The notes under the pieces were generated by a model that worked only from the letters and a program-made list of their open reading frames with translations, ran no database searches and had not been told where the DNA came from. Positions 18,819 through 26,793 of a DNA stretch of 64,000 nt are shown here, in pieces. Position 1 is the stretch's first letter; every line of letters starts with the position of its first letter. The stretch covers positions 1,922,001-1,986,000 of the forward strand of contig NZ_JAMXSS010000002.1 in the NCBI RefSeq assembly GCF_024124825.1. Direction: 5' to 3'. Source of the DNA: Arthrobacter sp. H16F315 (GTDB lineage: Bacteria > Actinomycetota > Actinomycetes > Actinomycetales > Micrococcaceae). The translations under genes were made by a program, and so were the position numbers.

Positions 18819-19286
18819 TTACAGCCTGGCGCCGGCGAACCCGTTTTGGCGCCAGGCTTCATAGACCGCGATCGAGGCTGCGTTCGCGAGGTTGAGCGAA
18901 CGCAGCGCCGGCAGCATCGGCAGCCGGACACGTGACGTTACATGGTGGTCGCGTTTGAGGTCCTCGGGCAGGCCCACGGATTCCGGGCCGAAAAGCAGTA
19001 CATCCCCGGGCCGGTAGCTAACGTCTGTGTAGGAAGCCTCGCCGTCGGAGGTGAAGGCGTAGACCCGCTTCGGTGCAAGGGCCGCCCATGCGGCCTCCAT
19101 GTCCGGGTGGACGGTCACGACCGCCAGGTCGTGGTAGTCGAGGCCGGCCCGGCGCAGCTTCGCGTCGGAGAAATCAAAGCCGAGGGGCTCAACCAGGTGC
19201 AGCTCGGCACCGGTAATGGCGGCCAGCCTGATGGCATTGCCCGTATTGCCGGGGATTTCTGGGGCATAAAAGAGGATGCGGAACAC
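18819..19286 (-). CDS. trmL: tRNA (cytidine/uridine-2'-O-)-methyltransferase, TrmL-like SPOUT enzyme
   Basis: A 155-residue single-domain SPOUT methyltransferase. The opening FYAPEIPGNTGNAIRLAA and the knot motifs LLFGPESVGLP and LRSLNLANAASIAVYEAWRQ match TrmL, which 2'-O-methylates the wobble base 34 of certain leucine tRNAs using S-adenosylmethionine. Length is typical of the family. It starts at GTG 19286 and lies downstream of the J-domain gene on the same strand with a 21-base gap, so the two are probably co-transcribed. The 230 bases to the sigK start hold no recognisable gene. Confidence 0.88.
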   Translation of the reverse strand: MFRILFYAPEIPGNTGNAIRLAAITGAELHLVEPLGFDFSDAKLRRAGLDYHDLAVVTVHPDMEAAWAALAPKRVYAFTSDGEASYTDVSYRPGDVLLFGPESVGLPEDLKRDHHVTSRVRLPMLPALRSLNLANAASIAVYEAWRQNGFAGARL

Positions 19287-19307
19287 CCTTCCATCCTAGC
19301 GAGCCGG

Positions 19308-20258
19308 CTAGTGCATGCCGCGCAGCAGCCGGGCAAGGACCGGAACGATGACGGTATTGGGAGCCGGCCCCGCACTCAAGAACTGCTTGAGCCCCCGTGC
19401 CAGCCCGGCAGCATTGACCACCTGCACCGTCTCATGCGCTTCGGAGCGGCGATGCCGGTCGATGACCGGCTCGTGCAGGTTGCCGTCAGTGCTGTGGATA
19501 ACGGTCCAGCCGGTGACGTTCAGTTCCGGGAAGATGTCCTGCATCCGGCGGACCACGTGGGCCAGCTGGGGTGGTGCGATGGACCGGCCGCCATGGGTGA
19601 GGGCGCTGCCGTTCCAGGCATAGGCCCCGGGCGGCAACAGCATCGAGCCGATGATCGCCATGCGGTAGCCGGAGAGCACCACGTGGTCGATGTGGCTGTT
19701 GTCCGCCGGGGACTGCAAACCGTTAATCAGCCGTGCGGCCGGGATAGCGGGGAGGATCTGCCTGCTGATGAGCTGAACCGTCCGCATTTCCCGCTGAATT
19801 CTGGCCTCGGCCCCAAAGATGCCCCGTTTGCGGGGCAGCCCGTGGACCTGCTGGCTTGCCACGTTCGCCGGAATCAGCGGGACCTCGCCGGACCCGGCGT
19901 ACTGCTCGAACGGCGGCACGAAGAGCGGGGCATCGGACGCTGTGTTTCGGGGAGTATTGGGGCGCCGAACATTGGCCGAAGTCCGGCTCCCGGCGGCCGG
20001 GGCGTCAAAGTGGGCTCCTTCATCGGGGGACGGCCCCGCGAAGGCGCCGCTGCCGTACGACCGGTCGTAGTCGGCCCGGCGCTTCGCATCGATCAGCGTC
20101 TCGTAGGCAAGGGTGACCCGCCGGAATGCTGCCGGGTCGCCGCCGTGGTCGGGGTGAGCGGTGCGGGCGGCCCGGCGGTAGGCCACCTTGATTTCCTTGG
20201 CGGTCGCCGTGACCGGAATCCGGAGCACCTGGTAATGCGAGCTGTTGCCCTGCGTCAA
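19308..20258 (-). CDS. J-domain (DnaJ-type) protein with NERD-like C-terminal region
   Basis: A 316-residue protein. Residues 8-68 form a clear J domain with the HPD motif (TAHPDHGGDP) and the YRRAARTAH and RADYDRSYG helices that stimulate Hsp70 ATPase. It lacks the Gly/Phe, zinc-finger and client-binding domains of DnaJ. After a variable linker, the C-terminal half (about 180-310) contains IDHVVLSGYRMAIIGSMLLP, reminiscent of the core strand of NERD nuclease-related domains, although the usual acidic/lysine catalytic residues are not obvious. The start is TTG 20258, with AAAGGA upstream. It is divergent from the lipid kinase gene. Function beyond J-protein activity is unknown. Confidence 0.72.
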   Translation of the reverse strand: MTQGNSSHYQVLRIPVTATAKEIKVAYRRAARTAHPDHGGDPAAFRRVTLAYETLIDAKRRADYDRSYGSGAFAGPSPDEGAHFDAPAAGSRTSANVRRPNTPRNTASDAPLFVPPFEQYAGSGEVPLIPANVASQQVHGLPRKRGIFGAEARIQREMRTVQLISRQILPAIPAARLINGLQSPADNSHIDHVVLSGYRMAIIGSMLLPPGAYAWNGSALTHGGRSIAPPQLAHVVRRMQDIFPELNVTGWTVIHSTDGNLHEPVIDRHRRSEAHETVQVVNAAGLARGLKQFLSAGPAPNTVIVPVLARLLRGMH

Positions 20259-20383
20259 GCAAAGATCCTTTTGGTCGATGGTGCCAGCCCATCCTGGACG
20301 TCCGGCCTGGCTAGTTTAACCGGCAAGGGGAAGAACGAGCGCAGGGGCACGGAAGGTTCCCGGCGGCTGGCATAATTCAGCGC

Positions 20384-21286
20384 ATGATGATCGCAGTCGC
20401 CGTCAACCCCGCGGCCTCCTTCGGCCGCGGGGTTGACGCCGGCAACGAGGCGGCCGCGTGCTTCCGGGCGGCCGGGGCCGACGTCGTGGTCCTCTCCGGG
20501 GACAGCTACCAAGAACTTGCACGGATCGTAGACGAGGCACTGGCCGCAGGGGTGGACGCCCTGGTGATGGTTGGCGGCGACGGAATGGTCCACCTCGGCA
20601 TCAATGCGCTCGCCGGATCGGACCTGCCCTTTGGTACTGTCCCGCTGGGGATCGTCCCGACCGGCACCGGCAACGACATGGCCCGGACCCTCGGCCTGCC
20701 GGCACACAACATCCCCGGAGCCTGCGAGCGGGTGCTCGCGGCCCTGGCCGCCGGCGGGCGGCTGATTGACGCCGGACGCGTTTGGTCCGACGGTAAGTCC
20801 AGCTGGTTTGCCGGGGTGTTGTCCGCGGGCTTCGACGCTGCCGTCAACGAACGGGCCAATGCCTGGCGTTGGCCGCGGGGCAAGGCCCGCTATAACCTTG
20901 CCATGCTCCGCGAACTGGCCTCCTTCCGCCCGATCAACTACACAGTGACGGCCGACGGCGCGCGCTGGCGGCAGGCGGCGATGCTGATTTCGGTCGCCAA
21001 CGGCCAGTCGATTGGCGGCGGCATGAAGGTCACGCCCGACGCAGTGCTCGATGACGGCTTGCTGGACCTCTTTATCGTCGGCCCGCTGTCCAGGGCAGGC
21101 CTGCTCAGGGTTTTTCCGAAGGTTTTTTCCGGTGGCCATCTCGGGCATCCGGCCGTGCACATCCGCCGGGTGCGCTCGGTGGAGCTGTCAGCGGACGACG
21201 TGGTGGCCTACGCGGACGGCGAGCGGATCGGTCCGCTGCCGCTCACCATCGAGGTGGTTCCTGGAGCCATCCGGGTCCTCGCCTAG
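20384..21286 (+). CDS. Diacylglycerol kinase family lipid kinase
   Basis: A 300-residue DAGK-catalytic protein that phosphorylates a lipid alcohol with ATP. The nucleotide loop VMVGGDGMVH lies near residue 65 and VPTGTGNDMARTLGLP near residue 95, as in DgkB/YegS-type enzymes. The C-terminal half has the expected GGGMKVTPDAVLDDGLLDLF and YADGERIGPLP. Candidate substrates are diacylglycerol or phosphatidylinositol precursors. The ATG at 20384 is followed by a second ATG. A 16-bp perfect hairpin (20401-20438) lies inside codons 6-18. It is divergent from the J-domain gene across about 125 bases. Confidence 0.87.
   Translation: MMIAVAVNPAASFGRGVDAGNEAAACFRAAGADVVVLSGDSYQELARIVDEALAAGVDALVMVGGDGMVHLGINALAGSDLPFGTVPLGIVPTGTGNDMARTLGLPAHNIPGACERVLAALAAGGRLIDAGRVWSDGKSSWFAGVLSAGFDAAVNERANAWRWPRGKARYNLAMLRELASFRPINYTVTADGARWRQAAMLISVANGQSIGGGMKVTPDAVLDDGLLDLFIVGPLSRAGLLRVFPKVFSGGHLGHPAVHIRRVRSVELSADDVVAYADGERIGPLPLTIEVVPGAIRVLA
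20401..20438 (+). repeat. Perfect inverted repeat within the 5' end of the lipid kinase gene
   Basis: A 16-bp perfect, GC-rich stem (20401-20416 with 20423-20438) encloses the 6-base loop TCCTTC, 17 bases after the start codon. It encodes ordinary residues (VNPAASFGRGVD), so it may be a coincidence of codon choice or a translational control hairpin. Confidence 0.7.
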
Positions 21287-21478
21287 GCTGCGGGCGGCAA
21301 GCTGCGGGCCGGTGAATGCGGTGCGGCGCGGGAACGGCGGAACCCGACTGAGCGGCGCTTGGAAAATGATCCGGCGGCACCCGGCGCCGCCTCCGGTCCG
21401 GGAGCCCAGTGCGAGAGTCTAGAATCATGCGGAGGCCCGGCAGGAAGCGGAACGGGCACAGCGACATGGAGGCTGGGC

Positions 21479-22213
21479 ATGGGCAGTAAGGGCGAAACGG
21501 GGCCCTTGCCGGCGGCAGGCGGGAACATCGCTCTCCGTCGCGCCCACCGGGGCCGGCGGGGGAGCCGCGCGGTCCTGGCGCTCGCAGTCACGGCCGCCCT
21601 GGCGGGCTGCAGCGTCGGCGTGCCCGATCCCGCCGCTGCCAAGCCGACGCCGCTTGCCCCCACGGTTGACGCCCCCACCGTAACCCCCGGCCACGACTCC
21701 GCCGCGGTTGCGGCGAAGGACATGCCCTTCGCCGCCGGGGAGAGCCTCGCTGCCGGCGTGCCGGTCCGGCTCTCCGACGCGCTTGGCCAAGCCCCCGGCT
21801 GGAAGCCCGGCAAACAGGAGGTGGCCGGCGGCAGCGAATATCTTAAGGGGGACGGCTGCCTGGTCTCGGCCAAGACCCGGGTGAACCAGGGCGTACTGGC
21901 CGTTGCCGGGAGTGACAAGGCCTCCACCGAAGCGCTCTTCCGGTATCTGGATCCGAGTATCCTGCCGTCCTATCTCACGACAGTCACCCTGCGATGGGGC
22001 GCAGACCCGGATAAGCCCGCACCCGGTGTTGAGATGCTCGTGCTGGAAAGCGGGGCCAAGGCCGGAGCCCGGGCAAGCGCCGTCTACGCCCGGCTGTTCA
22101 GCAAGGCCGGCAACTCCGTCTATATCTCCGTCTCCTGCCCGGACGCCGGCACCCTCACGGCCGCGCGCGCCAACGTCGCGGAATACCTGGGTGTGATTCC
22201 GCCGTCTGACTAA
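21479..22213 (+). CDS. Putative lipoprotein of unknown function
   Basis: A 244-residue predicted lipoprotein. A basic N-terminus (RRAHRGRRGSR) is followed by a hydrophobic helix and the lipobox LAGC with acylated Cys44. The mature part is Ala/Pro-rich at first, then a compact domain with a Cys in GDGCLVSAK and another in VSCPDAG that could form a disulphide. I do not recognise a family. The ATG at 21479 has GGAGG 6 bases upstream; the frame continues to 21359 without a better start. It sits alone between the lipid kinase and the SufR-like regulator, with about 190-200 bases of non-coding sequence on either side. Confidence 0.65.
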   Translation: MGSKGETGPLPAAGGNIALRRAHRGRRGSRAVLALAVTAALAGCSVGVPDPAAAKPTPLAPTVDAPTVTPGHDSAAVAAKDMPFAAGESLAAGVPVRLSDALGQAPGWKPGKQEVAGGSEYLKGDGCLVSAKTRVNQGVLAVAGSDKASTEALFRYLDPSILPSYLTTVTLRWGADPDKPAPGVEMLVLESGAKAGARASAVYARLFSKAGNSVYISVSCPDAGTLTAARANVAEYLGVIPPSD

Positions 22214-22402
22214 TCCGCCCGCACACCTCACGGGTGGCCGACAGCGGTCCGTCCGGCGTCGGGGCAGGTTCTGCTGGTTTTCCTCGGCGATTGCCTGTCT
22301 GGTGCGAGCGAGCTGATCAGCAGGACGAACGGGCGCCAGGTACCTGGTCCAGTAGGGCAGCAGAAGCGAAAGCAGTTAAGTAATGAATCTTGTTTTTAGA
22401 GA

Positions 22403-22408
22403 TAGCAT
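22403..22408 (+). promoter_or_regulatory. -10 element placing the transcript start on the regulator ATG (leaderless)
   Basis: TAGCAT ends 6 bases before ATG 22415, in an unusually AT-rich tract (22376-22414). No ribosome binding site precedes the start codon. No convincing -35 is visible at 17-18 bases. Confidence 0.4.
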
Positions 22409-22414
22409 AAATCC

Positions 22415-23128
22415 ATGATCCGAACCCCGTGGACCCGCAGGCTTGCTGCGGTGGCCTCCCTGGGTGACGAGACACGCCGGAGATTATTTGATTTTGTGGC
22501 CTCTGCAGGGCATGCAACCAGCCGGGACGAGGCAGCCGCGGCCCTTGGCCTGCCGAGGAGCACGGCCTCCTTCCACCTGGACCGGCTGGTGCAGGACGGC
22601 GTGCTGGCGGTGGAGTTCCGGAAGCTCGGGGGCAGGGGAGGCCCCGGTTCGGGCCGGCCGGCCAAGCTGTACCGGGCCGCAGTCCAGGAAGTGGCAGCTT
22701 CGGTGCCGGACCGCAACTACGACCTCGCCGCGGAGCTGTTGGTCTCCGCCATCGAGGAGTCAGCGGCCGACGGCGGCTCCGCCCGGGATGCGCTGGTTCG
22801 GGCGGCCTACGCGCGCGGGCAGGCATCAGCCCGGGCGGCAACCGGCATGGCCGGCTTCGCGGAGTTCCTCACGGCGGAGGGATATCTCCCCCAGAGCGAC
22901 GGCGAGGGGGGCTTTGTGCTGTTGAACTGCCCCTTCCACCGGATCGCCGACGGCCACAGCGCGGTGGTCTGCGCCATGAACGGTGCGTTCCTGGCCGGCG
23001 CCGCGGCGGGCTGCGGAATTGACGCGACCCAGGTCGGGGCACTGGATATTGCAGGTCTCAGGGCACAGGGCGCGGCACTGCCGGGGCAATGCTGCGCCCG
23101 GGTCGGGCCCCTCCCGGCAGGCTCTTGA
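22415..23128 (+). CDS. Winged-helix regulator with C-terminal cysteine cluster (SufR-like)
   Basis: A 237-residue transcription factor. An ArsR/DeoR-type winged helix lies at about residues 10-80 (GDETRRRLFDFV, AAAALGLPRSTASFHLDRLV), with a GSGRPAKLY wing. The C-terminal part has NCPFHRIADGHSAVVCAMNG, with cysteines at 172, 186, 200 and 226-227 (spacing 13, 13, 25). A CPF(H/D)-x-C-MN arrangement of this kind occurs in actinobacterial SufR-type iron-sulphur sensors that repress suf genes. No suf operon is in this window; the nearest related gene is the cysteine desulfurase at 24149. The start appears leaderless. It converges with the EamA gene with 7 bases between stops. Confidence 0.72.
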   Translation: MIRTPWTRRLAAVASLGDETRRRLFDFVASAGHATSRDEAAAALGLPRSTASFHLDRLVQDGVLAVEFRKLGGRGGPGSGRPAKLYRAAVQEVAASVPDRNYDLAAELLVSAIEESAADGGSARDALVRAAYARGQASARAATGMAGFAEFLTAEGYLPQSDGEGGFVLLNCPFHRIADGHSAVVCAMNGAFLAGAAAGCGIDATQVGALDIAGLRAQGAALPGQCCARVGPLPAGS

Positions 23129-23135
23129 ACGGCCC

Positions 23136-24098
23136 TCACGGGCTCCTTGCGGACGCTGCTTTCGGACACTCTGCCGGCTCTCCTCGGCCCTGGTCGACTG
23201 TTTTATAGTCCCGGGCGGCGGGATCACGCCAGCTAAGCTTCGCGGACCCCTGGCTGCCGGTCAGCAGCACACCGGCGATCACCAGCAGGCCGCCGAGGAC
23301 CTGCACCAGTGTGAGCGGGGTCCCGAGGAGCACTGTGATGATGGCAGTGAAGACCACTATCAGGTTGAGGTAGTTCCCGGCGGCGCCCGGCGGGGTGTTC
23401 TTTAATGCCAGGTTCCAGAACAGGTAGGAGCCGAGGGACGGGAAGACCGTGATGTAGGCCAGCGACCAGCCCTCGGCCGGGGTGTCCGGGAACCGCACGC
23501 CCAGGGCGAGGGCGAACGGCGACAGCGTCACGGCCGCGATGACCACCTGAACGGCGGTGGCAGCGACCGGCGGAACCCCGAGCCGGCGGGCGATAATCGT
23601 GTATAAACCCCAGACCACTATCGCGCCGATCATCAGCAGTTCGCCGGTGTTGATGGAGAGGCTGAGGATCCGTCCCGGCTCGCCCCTGGTCAGCACCAGC
23701 AGCACGCCGAGCAGGCCGAGGCAGATGCCGAGCCAGCCCAGGCGCGTGGTCCGCTCGCCCAGCAACACGATGGCCAGCACCACGATCAGGGCCGGGTTGG
23801 CCGCCGTGATCAGGGAAGCGTTCATCGCCGAGGTATACCCGAGTGCACCGTAGAGCAGCAGCGTGTACCCGCTCATGCCCAGCACACTCAGGAGCAGGAG
23901 CGCCGGCCAGCGGCGCAACACCGCGGGCCAGTCCGGCTTTTCGATGATCTGGGCCAGGACCAGCAACGGCACCGCGGCAAGGGTCCAGCGCCAGAAAGTC
24001 AGCTCCAGGGGGGTCATCGAGGCGACAGCTGCCTGGCCGACGACGAAATTTCCGGACCAGAACAAGGTGGCCAGGACAAGGTACAGGGACGCTTTCAC
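23136..24098 (-). CDS. EamA/DMT family 10-helix transporter
   Basis: About 320 residues with ten hydrophobic segments in two EamA repeats. The first begins YLVLATLFWSGNFVVGQAAV and the second includes LLMIGAIVVWGLYTIIAR. Members export metabolites or amino acids by antiport; the substrate cannot be read from sequence. The predicted start is GTG 24098 (a GTG at 24113 is also possible), placing it back to back with the cysteine desulfurase at 24149 across about 50 bases. The last 35 residues are hydrophilic and Arg/Glu-rich. Confidence 0.82.
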   Translation of the reverse strand: MKASLYLVLATLFWSGNFVVGQAAVASMTPLELTFWRWTLAAVPLLVLAQIIEKPDWPAVLRRWPALLLLSVLGMSGYTLLLYGALGYTSAMNASLITAANPALIVVLAIVLLGERTTRLGWLGICLGLLGVLLVLTRGEPGRILSLSINTGELLMIGAIVVWGLYTIIARRLGVPPVAATAVQVVIAAVTLSPFALALGVRFPDTPAEGWSLAYITVFPSLGSYLFWNLALKNTPPGAAGNYLNLIVVFTAIITVLLGTPLTLVQVLGGLLVIAGVLLTGSQGSAKLSWRDPAARDYKTVDQGRGEPAECPKAASARSP

Positions 24099-24148
24099 CG
24101 CTTGAATGTACACCAGGCCGGGCCGGCACCCGCGGGTAGAATTGCCCT

Positions 24149-25402
24149 GTGCCCGTATACCTGGATCATGCCGCAACTACCACCCTCGCCCCGGAAGCCC
24201 TGGCCGCGCTGACGCGCGAACTGTCCCGGACCGGCAACCCGTCCTCGCTGCACGGATCCGGCCGGCGCGCGCGCCGCGCCGTGGAGGACGCCCGCGAGAT
24301 GCTGGCCGCCGCAACCGGCGCACACCCCTCGGAAGTCATCTTCACCTCCGGCGGCACCGAAGCGGACAACCTCGCGGTCAAGGGCCTGTACTGGGCCCGG
24401 CGCGCCGCAGACCCTGCCCGTACGCGTATCCTGTGCTCCGCCGTCGAGCACCATGCCGTGCTGGACACCGTCGAGTGGCTTGAACGGCACGAAGGTGCCG
24501 AGGTCTGCTGGCTGCCGGTCGATGCCGACGGCGTCGTGGATCTTACGGTTCTGGCCGCAGAACTGTCCCGCGATCCGGCGTCGATCGCCCTGGTCACCGT
24601 GATGTGGGCCAATAACGAAGTGGGAAGCGTCCAGCCGGTTGCCGACATTGTCCGGCTGGCGCACGCTGCCGGTGTGCCGGTGCATTCCGACGCCGTACAG
24701 GCCTTCGGGTCCGTCCCCGTGGACTTCCGCGGCACCGGACTGGACGCAATGTCCATCTCCGGACACAAGATCGGCGGCCCGGTTGGCGTCGGCGCCCTGC
24801 TTCTGGGCCGCGCAGTAACGCTCACTCCCGTGCAGCACGGCGGGGGACAGGAGCGTGATGTCCGCTCCGGGACCCTTGACACGGCATCCATCGCCGCGTT
24901 CGCCGCTGCGGCCGAATCAGTCACCGCCAACCTCGCGGCGGAGGCCGCGCGCATCGCAGCGCTCCGGGACCGGCTGATCGACGGAGTGCTGGCAGCGGTG
25001 CCGGAGGCCCGGCTTCGGGGTGCCGCCGGGGCCGGGCGACTGCCGGGCAATGCGCACTTCACCTTCCCCGGCTGCGAAGGCGATTCGCTGCTTTTCCTGC
25101 TGGATCTGGCGGGGGTTGAATCGTCCACGGGCTCGGCGTGCACGGCAGGCGTGCCCCGGCCGTCACACGTACTGCTGGCCATGGGCCTGGACGAGGACAC
25201 GGCCCGTGGTGCCCAGCGGTTCAGCCTGGGGCACTCCTCGACCGGAAACGACGTCGACGCCCTGTTGGCGGCCTTGCCCGGCGCCTACTCACGCGCCCGC
25301 CAGGCCGGAATGGCCGGACATGAATCCACGATCCAGACCGCCGGCACCCTGGCGCGCCAGGCCGCCGGAGATGCTGTCCGTCAGGCCGACGGCGGGAGCT
25401 GA
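24149..25402 (+). CDS. iscS: Cysteine desulfurase (NifS/IscS type)
   Basis: A 417-residue class V aminotransferase-fold, PLP-dependent enzyme that takes sulphur from cysteine as a persulphide. The opening YLDHAATTTLAPEAL is canonical. The PLP lysine is in SGHKIGGPVGVG (about Lys207). The persulphide cysteine is in SSTGSACTAGV (about Cys331), with RFSLGHSST near the end. It starts at GTG 24149. The C-terminal 25 residues extend past the usual family end. MnmA lies 1.4 kb downstream on the same strand, so the probable role is supplying sulphur for tRNA 2-thiolation, with Fe-S assembly as an alternative. Its 3' end overlaps the convergent FAD reductase gene by 22 bases. Confidence 0.9.
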   Translation: MPVYLDHAATTTLAPEALAALTRELSRTGNPSSLHGSGRRARRAVEDAREMLAAATGAHPSEVIFTSGGTEADNLAVKGLYWARRAADPARTRILCSAVEHHAVLDTVEWLERHEGAEVCWLPVDADGVVDLTVLAAELSRDPASIALVTVMWANNEVGSVQPVADIVRLAHAAGVPVHSDAVQAFGSVPVDFRGTGLDAMSISGHKIGGPVGVGALLLGRAVTLTPVQHGGGQERDVRSGTLDTASIAAFAAAAESVTANLAAEAARIAALRDRLIDGVLAAVPEARLRGAAGAGRLPGNAHFTFPGCEGDSLLFLLDLAGVESSTGSACTAGVPRPSHVLLAMGLDEDTARGAQRFSLGHSSTGNDVDALLAALPGAYSRARQAGMAGHESTIQTAGTLARQAAGDAVRQADGGS

Positions 25403-26625
25403 TCCAGCGGGACGGCGGGATCGGCCAGGACCCCGGGCGGCAGGGCTGACCTTGAGGCGATGAGCGCCTTGATAATCTTCTGCGGTTTGTCAGAGCGCGG
25501 CCAGTTCACGCTCATTCCCGCGACCACCGTTCCGCCGTGCTGCCAGAAGGCCAGGAATTTGCCCTCCGCCAGGGAGCCACGGATTGTAGGTGGCCCCGAG
25601 CTGAGCGCCGGGAAGCCGGAGTACTCCATGCTGATGTTGAACTGGTCGGTGTAGAAGTACGGGATTGTGTCCAGGACGGCGGCCTGGCCCAGCATGGACA
25701 TGGCCGCGACCTTGCCGCCGTTGAGGGCATTGGACCAGTGCTCGCTGCGCTGGTGTTCCCCGGTGAAGGGGTGCAGGGCATTGGCGACGTCGCCGGCTGC
25801 GAAGATTCCGGCGACCGAGGTCCGCAGCGAGGCATCCGTGAGGATACCGTTCCGCACTGCGATGCCAGCCGCTTCGGCGAGTGAGACCTCGGGGGCCACG
25901 CCCACGGCCATAACCACCACGTCCGCCGGCAGGACCTCGCCAGAGTCGGTCACCACAGCCGTGACACGGCCCGCGTGGCCGGATACCGCTGCGGCCGAGG
26001 CGGGGAGCCTGAAGCGGATTCCGTTGGCTTCGTGCAGCGAGCGGAAGAAGCCTCCCAGTTCCGGCCCGATCGCGGCGCCCAGCGGCACTTCCTCCAGGCC
26101 CAGCAGCGTGACAGTATTTCCATAGGCGCACGCGGCAGCGGCTAGCTCCATGCCGATCCAGCCTGAGCCGATCATCACCACGTTGAGGCCGCCGGCGGAC
26201 AGGCGGCTGCGCAGCCGGCGACTGTCCCCCACTGTCCTGAAAGTATGGACCCCGTCGAGCCCGCTGCCGGGCAGGGGCAGTGTTCGGGGTCGTGCGCCGG
26301 TGGCAAGCAGCAGCGAGCCGTACTCCAGCCGGGCGCCGTCCCGGAGGATTACGGCACGGGCTTCCGGGTCGATTTGTGCGACCGGTGCCCCCAGCCGCAG
26401 GTCGACGCCGTTCTCCCGGTACCAGGCTTCGGGCAGCACCGGCAGGGTGTCCTCGCCGGCCGTGCCCAGTAGGTATTCCTTGGACAGCGGTGGGCGCAGG
26501 TAAGGGTGGTGGCTCTCTTCCGCGAACAGGATGAGCCGTCCGGTGAATCCTTCCGCCCGCAATGTCTTGGCGGCCGTGGCGCCGGCCAGGCCGCCGCCCA
26601 CGATGACGATGTCCGCAACAGCCAT
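25381..26625 (-). CDS. FAD/NAD(P)-dependent oxidoreductase (ferredoxin/rubredoxin reductase-like)
   Basis: A 414-residue two-dinucleotide-fold flavoprotein. The FAD motif is at the N-terminus ([19 protein letters not shown]) with [11 protein letters not shown]. The central NAD(P) motif is [17 protein letters not shown], and GIFAAGDVA closes the second FAD-binding part. The C-terminal domain ([35 protein letters not shown]) is the reductase-C type found in ferredoxin reductases of mono- and dioxygenase systems. Its electron acceptor is not encoded nearby. The gene runs against the flanking desulfurase and mnmA genes, splitting a pair that is often adjacent in Actinobacteria. Confidence 0.87.
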   Translation of the reverse strand: MAVADIVIVGGGLAGATAAKTLRAEGFTGRLILFAEESHHPYLRPPLSKEYLLGTAGEDTLPVLPEAWYRENGVDLRLGAPVAQIDPEARAVILRDGARLEYGSLLLATGARPRTLPLPGSGLDGVHTFRTVGDSRRLRSRLSAGGLNVVMIGSGWIGMELAAAACAYGNTVTLLGLEEVPLGAAIGPELGGFFRSLHEANGIRFRLPASAAAVSGHAGRVTAVVTDSGEVLPADVVVMAVGVAPEVSLAEAAGIAVRNGILTDASLRTSVAGIFAAGDVANALHPFTGEHQRSEHWSNALNGGKVAAMSMLGQAAVLDTIPYFYTDQFNISMEYSGFPALSSGPPTIRGSLAEGKFLAFWQHGGTVVAGMSVNWPRSDKPQKIIKALIASRSALPPGVLADPAVPLDQLPPSA

Positions 26626-26793
26626 GTCCGCCCGCTTCCCGTGTGTGCAAACCTTCTAAAACCGGTAAGTCTGACTTTAGAAGCGCTGCGGGGCGCAGTC
26701 AAGCGATTTTGGGGGAGGAATCGGCGTGGCGATAGAATGGCGCGGCAGGCATTGTGTTATTCCTGCGCACCCCGGACCCTAAAGAAAGCCAGT

